Translations under genes and position numbers: made by a program
From: Eretmocerus hayati
Taxonomy: Eukaryota; Arthropoda; Insecta; Hymenoptera; Aphelinidae
NCBI GenBank assembly: GCA_029851415.1
Contig: CM056742.1
Location: 148,123,121-148,187,120 of the forward strand
Length of the DNA: 64,000 nt
Direction: 5' to 3'
The notes under the pieces: generated by a model
Databases searched by the model: none
The model's input: the letters and a program-made list of their open reading frames with translations, nothing else
What the model was told of the DNA's origin: nothing
Shown here: in pieces, positions 37,001-46,876 of the stretch
Numbering within the stretch: position 1 is the first letter of the stretch
Layout of the letters: every line of letters begins with the position of its first letter

Positions 37001-38715
37001 GATAGTGACGAGGAAGGCATCATCGTCGAATTCATGATGGAGGATAACGTACTTGAGGACGTGCTTGAACACGAGGTTCGTATTGCACTCTGTTTGAATC
37101 AAAATGGTCCAGATGCGATTTCTAATAGGGTTTTCTTCGAGACTTTCCAGCATTTAATGTGCAAGCTTGATTATCGAAGCGAAGTGAGATAGTGTTCAGT
37201 TTCAAAAAATCATTTCATCAAACTAACGAATTTTTGTCGTAAAACGTTCAGTTTTGTCCAATGTGTAACTTGAGAGTTGCTGTGTCTTGCTGTAGTGACG
37301 AGCATGATTATTTTATTCGAAGAAAATGAAGAATCCATACACTAATCTTAAAATTGTCTGGTTTAGGAGGATGAAGAGCTTGCCGAAGAGGCAGCGGCAG
37401 CAGCAGCAGCAGCAAATCAAACATTAGATAAGGAAACCAACACGGAATGCGTATTCATTCCTGAACAGGGTAAGCAGAGGAAGCTGTCTGCAGCGGGTGT
37501 CGTACCGAGTGCCATCCACGATGACAAAAATTCCATCGTGATCAAGAGGAGTCAAACTTTTTCACCTAGCGCAGCTGTCAGCAAGAATCACTATATATGC
37601 CGAGTAAGTATTAGCTCCCAAGGAAGCATCACCCTTGGAACCATTGTCCGTTCATGTACTTATTGACATGGATACCTGCCTTGAAACGTATCAAATGAGA
37701 CGAATAATTGAAATGCTGAAAGACTAATTAATCATTTTCGTCTGTGTTACAGCTAAACAGAAGCGACAGCGATAGTAGTATGCCTCTGTACCGTCGAGGT
37801 GGCCCCTTCCAGAGAAATTCAGTAGAGCGCCGATCATTACGCTGGCGTAGGCCTTCCTCTGCTCTGAGCTGCAAGTCACCATCCGTGTCTAAATCTAAAT
37901 CGTCGACACACTTCCCCGTCACGGCTCGCACTTCACTCGATCTCGAGCTTGATTTGCAAGCACAACATGCCCGATTGACCAACCTTCACGATGAGCTCAA
38001 CAGGTTGCGCGAACTGAAGCAGAGGCTTGAACAGGCCCGCGAGAAAGGTGACGCTGACATGGCAAGCTGGTTGCTTGAGGATGACAAGTTCCAAGTGCTC
38101 ATGCAGCAGGCTGAGAGTGGCAAGAACGGAAAGAGCGTCGAAGACAAGAAAGTGGAGAAGATGCTTAGGAAGACTAGTAAGGAAATTTACAAATTGAGGA
38201 AGACGAAAGCGGGCAAGGGTAAACCCGATATCATTTCCTTCAAGTGAGTGTATGATATGATATATTAATATTGTTAAGAGTAATGTACCAATATACCACA
38301 TAGTTTGTGACTACTATTTTGCAAAATTCTAATGACTTAATTATTTTTTAGAGAAAAAATGGCCTTCTTCACGCGAGTCAACTTGAATGTGCCAGTTCTG
38401 CCTCCCGACGAACACTCCTCGACTGAAAAGACTTCGAACCTCGTACCTGATCACCGGAGACATGCATCAGAGCCTAGTAGAACAAGCTCGAGCTCTCGCA
38501 ATCCCACGCAATCTAATCAGGTAGCTCGCAAAACGAGTAGCGCATCTACCGGTACAACAATTCAAATTTCTTCTGATGGTAGTAGCGAAATCATAAAGGA
38601 TCACTCTACTGATGAAGCAGAGTCCACTGAAGCGAAAAAAAATGAGGATGGAGAAGATGGCGAGCCTAAGAGATACGAGTATGTTGTTGACCGCGTGCTT
38701 GGTGTTGAAGTCTGA
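30948..38715 (+). CDS. kibra: kibra (WWC family scaffold), eleven exons, 5' end missing
   Basis: The gene encodes Kibra, the scaffold that with Merlin and Expanded promotes Warts activation in the insect Hippo pathway at the apical cortex and that also binds aPKC. Exons are 30948-31056, 31786-31945, 32629-33258, 33712-34267, 34585-35168, 35565-35651, 36201-36390, 36599-37183 (or 37075), 37367-37603, 37753-38243 and 38352-38715. Every junction has AG/GT and phases agree throughout, giving 1330 codons (1294 with the shorter eighth exon). In order they carry coiled coils, a serine-rich block ending in SFTDIYGG, a PPAY motif, a C2 domain, an acidic stretch, an aPKC-binding-type region, a second coiled coil and a C-terminal GVEV likely to bind PDZ domains. 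The two N-terminal WW domains are absent; they must be in exons upstream that I cannot find here. The first visible exon starts in phase 0. Confidence 0.95.
31786..31945 (+). CDS. kibra: kibra exon b: coiled coil
   Basis: The acceptor is 'tattgcag' and the donor AG|gtgagt. It encodes LCSSTSSLSTKYDPD followed by a K/R/E-rich helix ending SCTQRGVDTLA. Enters in phase 1, leaves in phase 2. Confidence 0.93.
32245..32378. mobile_element. Diverged MITE relic (13075-13258 family)
   Basis: Inside a kibra intron. It shares 'ccgtattcgcaaacag', 'aatgatccccc' and 'tgaatacggagt' with the 13.1-kb and 62.2-kb copies, in the same order and spacing. The ends are degraded, so the boundaries are approximate. 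Confidence 0.5.
32629..33258 (+). CDS. kibra: kibra exon c: main coiled-coil region
   Basis: The acceptor is 'tcttacag' and the donor AG|gtaagc. Its 210 codons are strongly helical with heptad leucines (NITEAQAIMTELRNIQKSL, then QIQQQLADLEEKVIPGQTE-type and LLQQLRDAL segments). The pattern SDKDKLLLFQEKEQLL is conserved across Kibra/WWC proteins. The exon carries a marked CpG and codon contrast with its AT-rich introns. Confidence 0.95.
33712..34267 (+). CDS. kibra: kibra exon d: serine-rich conserved block
   Basis: The acceptor is 'ttcaacag' and the donor CCG|gtaagc. It starts SMAMLEGQLKTLSAS, followed by the SSSSLGSLSTTSSKGSLSS and SFTDIYGG blocks that Kibra proteins share, a VDLHRRVERLLNKS segment and a Q-rich then A/S-rich low-complexity region, ending SPRSSLSSVSPPVSPLYENA. 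The Ser-Pro sites are candidate mitotic-kinase targets, inferred from the family. Confidence 0.94.
34585..35168 (+). CDS. kibra: kibra exon e: PPAY motif and phospho-rich region
   Basis: The acceptor is 'gtgccacag' and the donor AG|gtaaat. It opens VGPPPAYEQIELQRRQQ, containing a PPxY motif of the type bound by WW domains, then His/Gln-rich repeats (HHHNHHHH) and the conserved block NTRSVSAAVSDESVAGDSGV followed by FEAS. It ends ETAQVQIKLR, the lead-in to the C2 domain. Confidence 0.94.
35565..35651 (+). CDS. kibra: kibra exon f: first strands of C2 domain
   Basis: The acceptor is 'gtttcccag' and the donor GT|gtaagt. The 29 codons read YSVSDGLLHIGIERARNLAA then LFIPDGMQ, the opening beta strands of the C2 domain. 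Enters and leaves in phase 2. Confidence 0.93.
36201..36390 (+). CDS. kibra: kibra exon g: middle of C2 domain
   Basis: The acceptor is 'ttgttgcag' and the donor TTG|gtaagt. It encodes YIKAALLP, a TKPVTDLRKPTFGETFPISV segment and KLYTKTLQVNVWC, typical C2 strands. The calcium-binding aspartates of classical C2 domains are largely absent, as in other Kibra proteins. Confidence 0.93.
36599..37183 (+). CDS. kibra: kibra exon h: end of C2 domain and acidic stretch
   Basis: The acceptor is 'gattgcag'. It starts GSAQVSLADFGPESPSVRWY (last C2 strand), then EESSDESTIISSQTSTLTRN and a long acidic run (EEEEEDDDGDSDSNSGDSED). The 3' boundary is ambiguous. A good donor, GAA|gtgaga, ends the exon at 37183. 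A poor donor, GAG|gttcgt, would end it at 37075 and join EHE directly to EDEELAEE, which reads more naturally for the family. Both keep phase 0. Confidence 0.85.
37367..37603 (+). CDS. kibra: kibra exon i
   Basis: The acceptor is 'ctggtttag' and the donor CGA|gtaagt, phase 0 at both ends. It encodes EDEELAEEAAAAAAAANQ, DKETNTECVFIPEQ and IKRSQTFSPSAAVSKNHYIC, with KRSQTFSPSAAVSKN the conserved core. Confidence 0.92.
37753..38243 (+). CDS. kibra: kibra exon j: aPKC-binding region and second coiled coil
   Basis: The acceptor is 'gtgttacag' and the donor AA|gtgagt. It starts LNRSDSDSSMPLYRRGG, then NSVERRSLRWRRP, RTSLDLELDLQAQHARL and a coiled coil running to LRKTKAGKGKPDIISFK. The RTSLDLELDLQAQ region corresponds to the aPKC-interacting part of the family. 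Confidence 0.94.
38352..38715 (+). CDS. kibra: kibra last exon, C-terminal PDZ ligand
   Basis: The acceptor is 'tatttttag'. It opens EKMAFFTRVNLNVPVLPPDE, then a serine-rich linker, and ends YEYVVDRVLGVEV followed by TGA at 38713-38715. The terminal GVEV matches Drosophila Kibra and parallels the PDZ-binding tail of mammalian KIBRA. Confidence 0.95.
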
Positions 38716-40160
38716 TGACTGTCACGTGGTAGGTTAGATTGCTCTGGCCGTAACCAAAATAAAGTGCCACTGATATTTTGTGATGATCTCCTGATTTGGT
38801 ACAGAAACACATCAAGACTGTTGAATCTCTGAAGATGTGAAAAGTCGCAATCCGAATGGATACTGATACAAAATGCAGAGACTACTTCTGTTCGTGTAGG
38901 AAGCCATTGCACTATAACTAGAGTCGAAAGACGAAATATCACGTCTCATTCAATAGATTCACCGTCTCGGAACTTTTATTCAACATGCAACTCTTATATG
39001 AAACGATGGAAAGGTTTATATCCCGAAAGATATCCTCGCTAGCCTATGTTTCCATTCTATACGTGCTTATGGCATGAATTGTGCTTTAAAACTCGTCTGA
39101 AACGATACTCATTTAAATAAAAGCACGATGCTCAAAAGTTGAGGACTAAACGTACACTTCGTGTTGGTTTTCATTTATTTCATTCCATTCGGGTGTGGAA
39201 AACATTCATCTTTTTAAACGCAACATATCTTCAGATAATTCAATACTGATCACCATTCGGTCCTGAACGCTGAGTTCATTTTGTATATAATTTATCCTAT
39301 TAACGAAATCTCGGTTGCCATGCTCAAACAAAGTGAAAACAGAGCTTGGATAAATTTTTGACAAGTGATGATCCAATCGAGTGGTTCCAAGATGAGCATT
39401 GTCTTAGAACTCTATTTTCTTGTTCTTCACATATTTGACTGAGGAATGCTACTCGATCAAGTTGGATTTGAATACAACGATGAGTGCATGTCCCACCGAG
39501 CAGCTGGTCTGCCTTTCGAAGGATGATTCGAGATATCCCGAATCATTTTTCGCAGTAAAAGAATATAATTTTGAGACTGATTTTCTTCAATTTTAGGTAA
39601 ATTCGGATGATTTTCTAAGATTTCAATTACCAAACTTGGGATTCTAGAGAGACTGAAAAGTAAGATTCTTACTGAAAGTCCTCGAAAATATTCTAAAGTT
39701 TGGAAAATTCCTTGAGATGGTTCTACAATCATCATAGGATGAGACCTTTGACAGAAAGAAGCAGTTGCGTGAAACTGTTAATTTCGAGTATTTGTAATAA
39801 AAAGTGCCTTACTTCTAATGCCATCATTCTAAAGCCCGAATAAAGTGCAACAGTAAAATGAAAAATGGTGAATTACGGAGCCGAAAAATCAAGTTTCGTC
39901 TGCGAGGACAATTCTTAGACTTTACTGTGTACATATTATAACATATGTAGCATGAAAGTGTTGGTCCTTTTGATATTCAAGCCAAGGATTATTTGAGGAA
40001 TCGTGATTCTCCCTCTGTATAAATTAGATATTATACCAAGGAGCTACTGAGTTGAGTGACGTTGAAATTTATATTTTCAGAATCGAAGGGTCAGGCTAAA
40101 ATGACAAACGGGACTATACTTACAAATGTTGGTAGTTGAATAATAAGTTGTAAATATAGT
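38716..40160 (+). promoter_or_regulatory. kibra: Probable kibra 3' untranslated region with poly(A) signals
   Basis: AATAAA hexamers follow the stop codon at 38758-38763, 39116-39121, 39796-39801 and 39839-39844, offering alternative 3' ends. Two Pumilio-type elements matching TGTANATA occur, TGTACATA at 39928-39935 and TGTAAATA at 40148-40155; they would be in the message only if a distal site is used. The length of the UTR is inferred. Confidence 0.5.
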
Positions 40161-41082
40161 ATACTTTCTTCTATGTGCATACGCGTATCCTTAATTAATA
40201 ATCAGTCGTCTAGAATGAGCCACAATTTATTGAGACAGTGTCAGGGCCCTGTATCTCCCAACTGTTATAGTCGAAGTTTTTTATCCCATTTGTGGTACTC
40301 TCATTGCAAATTATTGCTGAGGAACTTCATCATCTACCATGCTATGATGAACCGTGTCATTGCGAGTCCTGGCACGTTTACTGTTATAAAAAATCAACTG
40401 CATAGATTGGATGCACTCGTCTGTCATAGCTTTAATGACGAAATCTTGTACGTAGACGTGAGAGTATTGTGTACATTGGGAAGAGAACTTACAACAGACT
40501 ATTGTGAGTTTTTTTTATCCACGCTCGGAAATGGAAGTACACAATGGTCCACAACATTGGATTTTCGAAATTTGAAACAAATTTCAGTGATGTATGTACG
40601 TGCCTTAACGCAAAAATCCGGTTGTGCCTATTGTCTTGTTGATCCATACGATTAATATTAGTCGACACTTGAGAGATTGTAAAACAGAAATGTTTCCATC
40701 ATTTTATGTATTTATACGTTACATCAATTATATAACAAATTATCATCGTACATAGTGGTAATTTTTACTACATTTTGATCTTTACGTTAGTTATCGATAT
40801 TAAAATCATTATAACTCGAATTCCATTACCTTCATCTTGAGTCTTTTTTTTCATCATCATTATTACTATTAATTCGATATTTTAATAGGTACTGTCATAT
40901 AGTGTAAAAATGCACAGTAACGAGACAGATATACATGCTACAACGCAATGACAGTTTTGTAATGAAAAGAGCAGATACCTCTGTGTAAGTGATGGTTCAT
41001 TATGATAACAGTTGAGAAATATACCATATGAATTCAATCCCGAAGTTGCTAATCTATTTAATCACCTCACGTCTAATGTTGG
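40161..41082. other. No supported gene
   Basis: AT-rich sequence. A 160-codon open frame at 40173-40655 has no recognisable domain and no splice context, and may be chance or UTR. Confidence 0.5.
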
Positions 41083-41560
41083 GCTGTTTTTTTTCGACAG
41101 CAATCTGTTGCTGCGATGCCATGAAATTGCTGCAATTGTCATGCGCGCGAAACGCAAAATCTTGCTTGTCGAAGTGAAGTATTCCGAGTTGAAAATTCAG
41201 TGACTTCAAAAAATACACTCGTTGAAAATTATTCTCCCCTGTGCTTTTGAGGGTGCTGAACACGAACATGAACTTCGTTTCCTTCCAACGTGGGGAGAAA
41301 TGCGTGAAAATTAACTCTAGGGCTAAATTGTCTCATTTTCGGCTTCAAATGTGATTTTCAGGCGTTTTTTTTCACCGCTAGATGTGAGCAGAACAAAAAC
41401 GATAGGGAGAACAAATTTCAACGAGTGGGTTTTTCGAAGTCTTTTAATTTCAATTTTAGGTTACTTCGACAAGCATGATTTTGAATTTCGCGAGCATAAA
41501 AATTGCAGCAATTTCGCGGCGTCGCAGCGGCAAATTACTGTCGTGAAAAAGCATCCTTGA
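41083..41560. mobile_element. Foldback element, ~170-bp arms
   Basis: Left arm 'ctgttttttttcgacagca...' (41083-41250) and right arm (about 41395-41560, ending 'actgtcgtgaaaaagca') are imperfect reverse complements. The shared cores include GCTTGTCGAAGT and ATTGCTGCAATT. There is no coding capacity and the flanks are unresolved. Confidence 0.65.
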
Positions 41561-41820
41561 ATATCATTCTTTGACTCTAAATCATAACAATTTCGCCGGT
41601 ACGATGCACTCACTCTGAATTTCTTCCATCTACAATTAATGAAAATGCGCCTGAGTTGAATTTGATCCACATGATTATTCTAACCGTTATCACCAGCTCA
41701 GTTCATGAAAGATACCAATTGATTTTTGCTAAATTCAGTTTCTTCGCTCGTGTATCGGAAACTAATAGTATTGCATGCTTCTAAAAGATCTGCTAAGATA
41801 AACAAAGTCAACTACAAATA

Positions 41821-42617
41821 CAGTACCGTTCGAAAGTTCTCGATGGGTGAACCCTCAAGTACCCTGATTTGCAACAGCGATAAGTCGAGTTCTATGCGTG
41901 GTAAAAAAGTAAGAAAGCATCTTGAAGAGCAGAAAAAAGACTAACTTTTACTGGGTTCGGATGATTTTTATCAAAAATTCCTGAAGATCCTACACGCTGA
42001 TGGATTAATAGAAAATCTAAAAAATTTCCACTTCCATTGAGACACCTGCAGTTTTAATGTGAATGAAGATACGGCAATTCTGAAAAAAGCATCTTGTAGA
42101 GCGGAAAAAATTCTATGTGTAGCTATTTTTTGATTATTTTTTACGCCTCCTGTATGAAGACGTATGAGCTGTCAAAATCTCCGAGATCATGGTTTTTCAC
42201 CGTTTCCTGTGCCGTTTCCGGTGATAAACAGTCATTTTGGGTAACTAGACAGCTCGTCGAGCAGCTCGTACGTTCTCACACGCGGTACGTGAAAAATGAT
42301 CAAAAAATGACTAAAAATAGCATTTTTTCCGCTCTACAAGATGCTTTCTTCAGAATTTCCGTATCTTCATTCGCATTAAAACTGCAGGTGTCTCAATGAA
42401 AGTTAAAAATTTTTAGATTTTCTATTTTTTCATCAGCGTGTAAGGCCTTCAAGAATATTCGATAAAATCACCCAAACCCACTTAAAGTCAGTGTTTTTCT
42501 GGTTTTTAAGATGCTCTCTTGAAAACTCCCGTACGACGCATAGAACTCGACTTATCGCTGTTGCAAGTCGTCAGGGCACTTGAGGAATCACCCATCGAGA
42601 TCTTTTGAACGGTACTG
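41821..42617. mobile_element. TA-flanked element, CAGTACCGTTC ends
   Basis: The left end CAGTACCGTTCGAAAGTTCT and the right end ending GAACGGTACTG are inverted repeats with TA on both sides (41819-41820, 42618-42619). The arms pair for over 250 bp, including 'cgataagtcgagttctatgcg' and 'gcatcttgtagagcggaaaaa'-type segments. The element is 797 bp with no transposase; CAGT ends with TA fit a non-autonomous Tc1/mariner element. Confidence 0.88.
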
Positions 42618-42639
42618 TACAAGTTCTTCAAGGAGATCC

Positions 42640-43075
42640 ATTGGGAACGGAGCAATTTTTCCTCCAAGTATCCCCATTCTCTGATATAATAAGAATGTCA
42701 TCGAGGTAGATCACCACCCCTAAACCTAGCCTCCTCAAAAATCTAATGATTTTTTGGGTTGAACATTAAGAAAGGACGGACTCACACTCTGGCCGGTAAA
42801 CATCAACTTTCTATCTTGACTAATACATATATCTGTCTACTTTGCCCGTAAAATTTACTTCAGCAACTTAAACCAAGCTTTTTGAGGCACATCTTACTGG
42901 TATTTAGCGAGAAGCGTCGGATTGTCCGACGAAAATGTCGTCACACGGTGCACATGGTCTTCTTCTACAAGCCAAGACCGAGAAAATCTTGCTGGAATCA
43001 CAATTGAAACTGCTTTGTTCAACTTGGGACCTCTCTTATACTATACATATGTGGTCGTGATATAGGACGGAGGGG
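42640..43075 (-). pseudogene. Retrotransposon reverse-transcriptase remnant (YLDD)
   Basis: On the minus strand a short frame reads FLRRLGLGVVIYLDDILIIS, the catalytic core of a retrotransposon reverse transcriptase. The LRRLG..VVIYLDDILI form is closest to DIRS-like elements, with gypsy-type as the alternative. Upstream of it on that strand the frame is broken by stops and shifts. There is no second domain or terminal repeat, so this is a decayed fragment. Confidence 0.6.
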
Positions 43076-43175
43076 CGCAGACGGAGTTCAGGGATGGCAA
43101 GGAGCGGAGTCACCGGATTAAAAAAGTATTCTGGTTAATGATAACCTGTTTGAATCAAATGCTTTTTATCAACTA

Positions 43176-45767
43176 CAGTACCCGTCAAAATTAATGGATC
43201 ATGCATAGTATTACAAAATCGATGATAGCTCTAAAATGTTCTATCGCACGGAAATTTTGAAAAAAGCATCTTGAATATCACAAAAAAAATCTATTATTTC
43301 ATGGGTCTAAAAATTTTTTTCAAGAATTCTTTCGTGCTCATAATTGATGCGCAAGTGAAAAAAATAGAAAATTGCAGCGGTCACCTGTAATTTTAACAAG
43401 CTAATTTTAATCAACAGATCCGTTGATTAATATTAGCTTGTATTGGCCGAGTCATGTAATAATATGATTTGAAGTTCCCGCGAGCGATAAAGTCTCGATC
43501 GTTCATATCGATCGAGACAAAAATTCATTCTAATTTAACAAGAGTTGTCCGATCACAAAAATCCTAACGGGACGTTGCATGCCCGTTGCAGATCATTCAA
43601 AAACTTACAAGTTTGTCATTGGAGGTTTTTTCTACGACCTCTCTGGCCCGAGCCGCGATCTCCGGGAATAAAACTTTCTAATTCATGTGTAGAAGACTCG
43701 AATCGCATAAGGTCCTTGTATTTGGATTGAGCGACCCAATTGGCCTAATACAAGGACCTTATGCAATTCGAGTACTCTACCCTAGGGTGGGCCGAAAAAG
43801 GTCCTTTTTCGAAAATTGTTACGCCCTAGCGTGGAAATGTTGTGTTTGTACATATAGATGTGAAAAAAATTTTGCTGGACGCTGAGAAAGAAGCTCATTT
43901 TGAAGCTTGTTCCAAAACCTACAGAATGAGCTAAAGTACGTCCAATTTCGACTAACCCAAGCCAATCTATCTCAATTTTCCCAAAAAGTGATCATTATTA
44001 AAAATCCCAAAAATAGGGCGATTCTCCCTTCAAACTTTGCTTGTATTTCTGGTGCATCTGAACATTTTTCAACGTACTTCGGCTCATTTTAAAGCTTGTT
44101 CTAAAATCTACAAAATGAGCTAAAGTACTTCAATTTCGAGTAACCCGAGCCAATCTATCTCAACTTTTCCATTTCGAGTTTTGAAAGGAGTGAGGCGGGA
44201 GGGGGAAGTCGCTTATTTTCGGATTTTTCAAAACTAATCACTTTTTAGAAAAATTGAGATAGATTGGGTTGGGTTAGTCGAAATTGGGTGTACTTTAGCT
44301 CATTTTATAGGTTTTAGAACAAGCTTTAAAATGAGCTAAAGTACGTTGAAAAATGTTCAGGATGCACCAGAAATACAAGCAAAGTTTGAAGGGAGAATCG
44401 CCCTATTTTTGGGATTTTCAATAATGATCACTTTTTGAGAAAATTGAAATAGATTGGCTTGGGTTAGTCGAAATTGGACGTACTTTAGCTCATTTTGTAG
44501 GTTTTGGAACAAGCTTCAAAATGAGCTCAAGTACGATGAGAAATGCTTGGATGTGAGCAAAGTTAGGAAGAAAAAAGTGCCGAATTAGGCACATTCTCAT
44601 TCAAACCTGCGTTACTTTCGACAAAAGCTTGATGGCTCTTGCTGGAACCTAAAATCTCATTTCTCAGCGTCCAGCAAAAATTTTTTCACATCTATATGTA
44701 CAAACACAACATTTCCACGCTAGGGCGTATCAATTTTCGATAAAAGCCCCTTTTCGGCCCACCCTACTCTACACGTAAATTTGTAAACAGGCCATTCGAG
44801 TCAGATTTAGAATTTCTAATTCATGGTTCCTTATGAAGATACTGGGCCACGCGCCAACATCGCTTGTTCAGGCGATGTTCTACCGCCAAGAACCGCCCTA
44901 AAGATTATCGAACCGCGTGGTTTTGATGTAGAATTGTCTGAATTTCTCAAATATGCTATCAGATTTTCGCTTGGATGTGATCAACAGTTGCTTTTGTAAC
45001 TTTTGCTTGAAAAACCTACTCAATTCTAGATTAGCCTCTCCAGGTCATATTTAAGGGGGGATCTGATAGCATAATTGAGAAATTCAGACAATTTTACGTC
45101 GAAACCATGCGTTTTGATAGTTTTTGGGGCGATACTTACTTGACGATAGAACAGCGCTTGAGCAAGTAGAGTGAGCGCGTGGTCCAGTACGAGGTCCAGT
45201 ATCTCCACTATGTATTAGAAAGTTTTCTTCCCGGAACTCGTGGATCGGACCAGAGAGGTCGTAAAAAAACCTCCAATGACAAATGTAATGAGTGACTCCA
45301 GTAGACTCGATACGAACGGACTTTATTGCCAAAGTCTTGTACTATTGTTACAAGACTTTGGCAATAAAGTCCGTTCGTATCGAGTCTACTGGAGTCACTC
45401 ATTACATCTAATTTGCCAACGGACGAGGAGGAATCCACAACTTAACTCCAATGACAAACTTGGAGTATTTGAACGATCTACAACATCCCGTTGACATTTT
45501 TGTGATCGGACAACTCTTGTTAAAATTATAGGTGATCCGCTGCAAGTATTGTTTTCTTTCAATCTTCCCCATTGATTATCAGCACGAAAAAATCCTTAAA
45601 AAAATTTTTAGGACCTATAAATCGATAGATTTTTTGTGATCTTCAAGATGCTTTTTTAATAGTATATTATGCGTCGAGTGTAAAAAAATTTTTTTACGAT
45701 GGAACGTTTTAGAGTTAAAGTCGATTCTGTAATACTATGCATGATCCATTAATTTTGACGGGTACTG
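43176..45767. mobile_element. 2592-bp TA element made of nested hairpins
   Basis: The left end CAGTACCCGTCAAAATTAAT and the right end ATTAATTTTGACGGGTACTG are exact inverted repeats, flanked by TA at 43174-43175 and 45768-45769. The outer arms pair over roughly 500 bp (43176-43690 with 45200-45767). Inside are separate hairpins: 43690-43775, 43780-44770 (about 450-bp arms), 44815-45215 and a perfect one at 45283-45407. There is no transposase. The 'gagctaaagtac...gctcattttgtaggtttt' motifs are shared with other TA elements in this window. This is best read as a non-autonomous Tc1/mariner-type element that has collected other inverted-repeat elements or grown by internal duplication. Confidence 0.88.
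45283..45407. repeat. Perfect 59-bp inverted repeat, 7-nt loop
   Basis: 45283-45341 and 45349-45407 are exact reverse complements at all 59 positions, around the loop ctattgt. It lies in the right arm of the 2592-bp element and has no counterpart in the left arm, so it was added later. 'ccaatgacaaa' stands near both sides (45273 and 45450). Confidence 0.95.
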
Positions 45768-45769
45768 TA

Positions 45770-46876
45770 TATGGGCATTATCGCGAAAACTTACACATTT
45801 TGGACCCAAAAATTCAGAAGTTGAAAATTGATACCCTGCATGCCTATCCCATTTTCCCCCATTCCTTTTCGCATTTTGAGTGATGATATGTTATAAAACA
45901 TATGCAAAAATTTTTTTTGAACGAGCTAGAACGGTATATATGATTTTCACATGTATAAGACATAAGGAAAGTAGTTCATGGACATGACATTACCGGTATT
46001 CGATGTTTTATTGTCTAGCATCCTGACGCAATGGACCAAGTGACCTCGAAATTCGTGTTTAGATGATTGATTTGAGTCGGAAACACATGCTTTGGATCAA
46101 GTAATTTCATTCCTCCGTCTTTTTCATGCTATTGAGTATCCCAGGGAATGGGTTTTGAGTACATGAACCTGACATACATGGACCTGACATTTCGCCCTTA
46201 AAATCGATCGCAAATGTCGAGGAGTCCCAATAGAATCTTCTCCACGTAGATTTCATCTAATCCCATCATTTTTTGATGAAAAAAATTGTTCGCGCCCAGA
46301 TAAATTAACTTTCAGTAGGGTAGCGTGGTATACATGGACCTGACATAAGTGAATTACATGGCTAATATTCGTCCATAAATGATTATGCAGCGCTCGGAAT
46401 TTCAATTCTGGGCCTTTTCTCGCAATATGATTTGATTGTTTGACATGTTTGCTTGAGATTCTGTCCATGACAAAGCGACCTAGACCAAAGTTTAGGATAC
46501 GCTGAGAGCATTTCGAAAAAATTTCTCAAATTTAGTGAAAATCCCATAACAAAAACAAGGCTTGGAGACTAAAATGGGCATTCTGGACATAAAACATATG
46601 AAAAATATTTGGTTCAACATTGTATTTCGGGGGAAAAATTTTGTGATACCTGCTGCCTCGAGTATTTCGACGCTGGCGCTAAGAATATACGTGTGATTTT
46701 GACACTTGATCTTTGAAAATAAAAGAGACGACTTGACGGATCGCCCTGAAATTTCAGTACCAATCGTATCCTAATAGAATGCGTGCAGAAATATTTGAGT
46801 GGAGTAATTCGGAGCTCGCTCGTATAAATGCGAGGCCATAACACGTTCCGGGTAAGTTTTCGCGATAATACCCATA
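45770..46876. mobile_element. TA-flanked 1107-bp element, TATGGGCATTATCGCG ends
   Basis: The left end TATGGGCATTATCGCGAAAA and the right end TTTTCGCGATAATACCCATA are inverted repeats with one mismatch-like difference. TA flanks both ends, and the left TA is shared with the neighbouring 2592-bp element. The interior carries repeated 'catggacctgacat' units (near 46150, 46170 and 46330) and no coding frame. Confidence 0.85.

Noticed and set aside
40173..40655. 160-codon frame downstream of kibra
   Set aside because: AT-rich, no recognisable motif; likely chance or 3' untranslated sequence.
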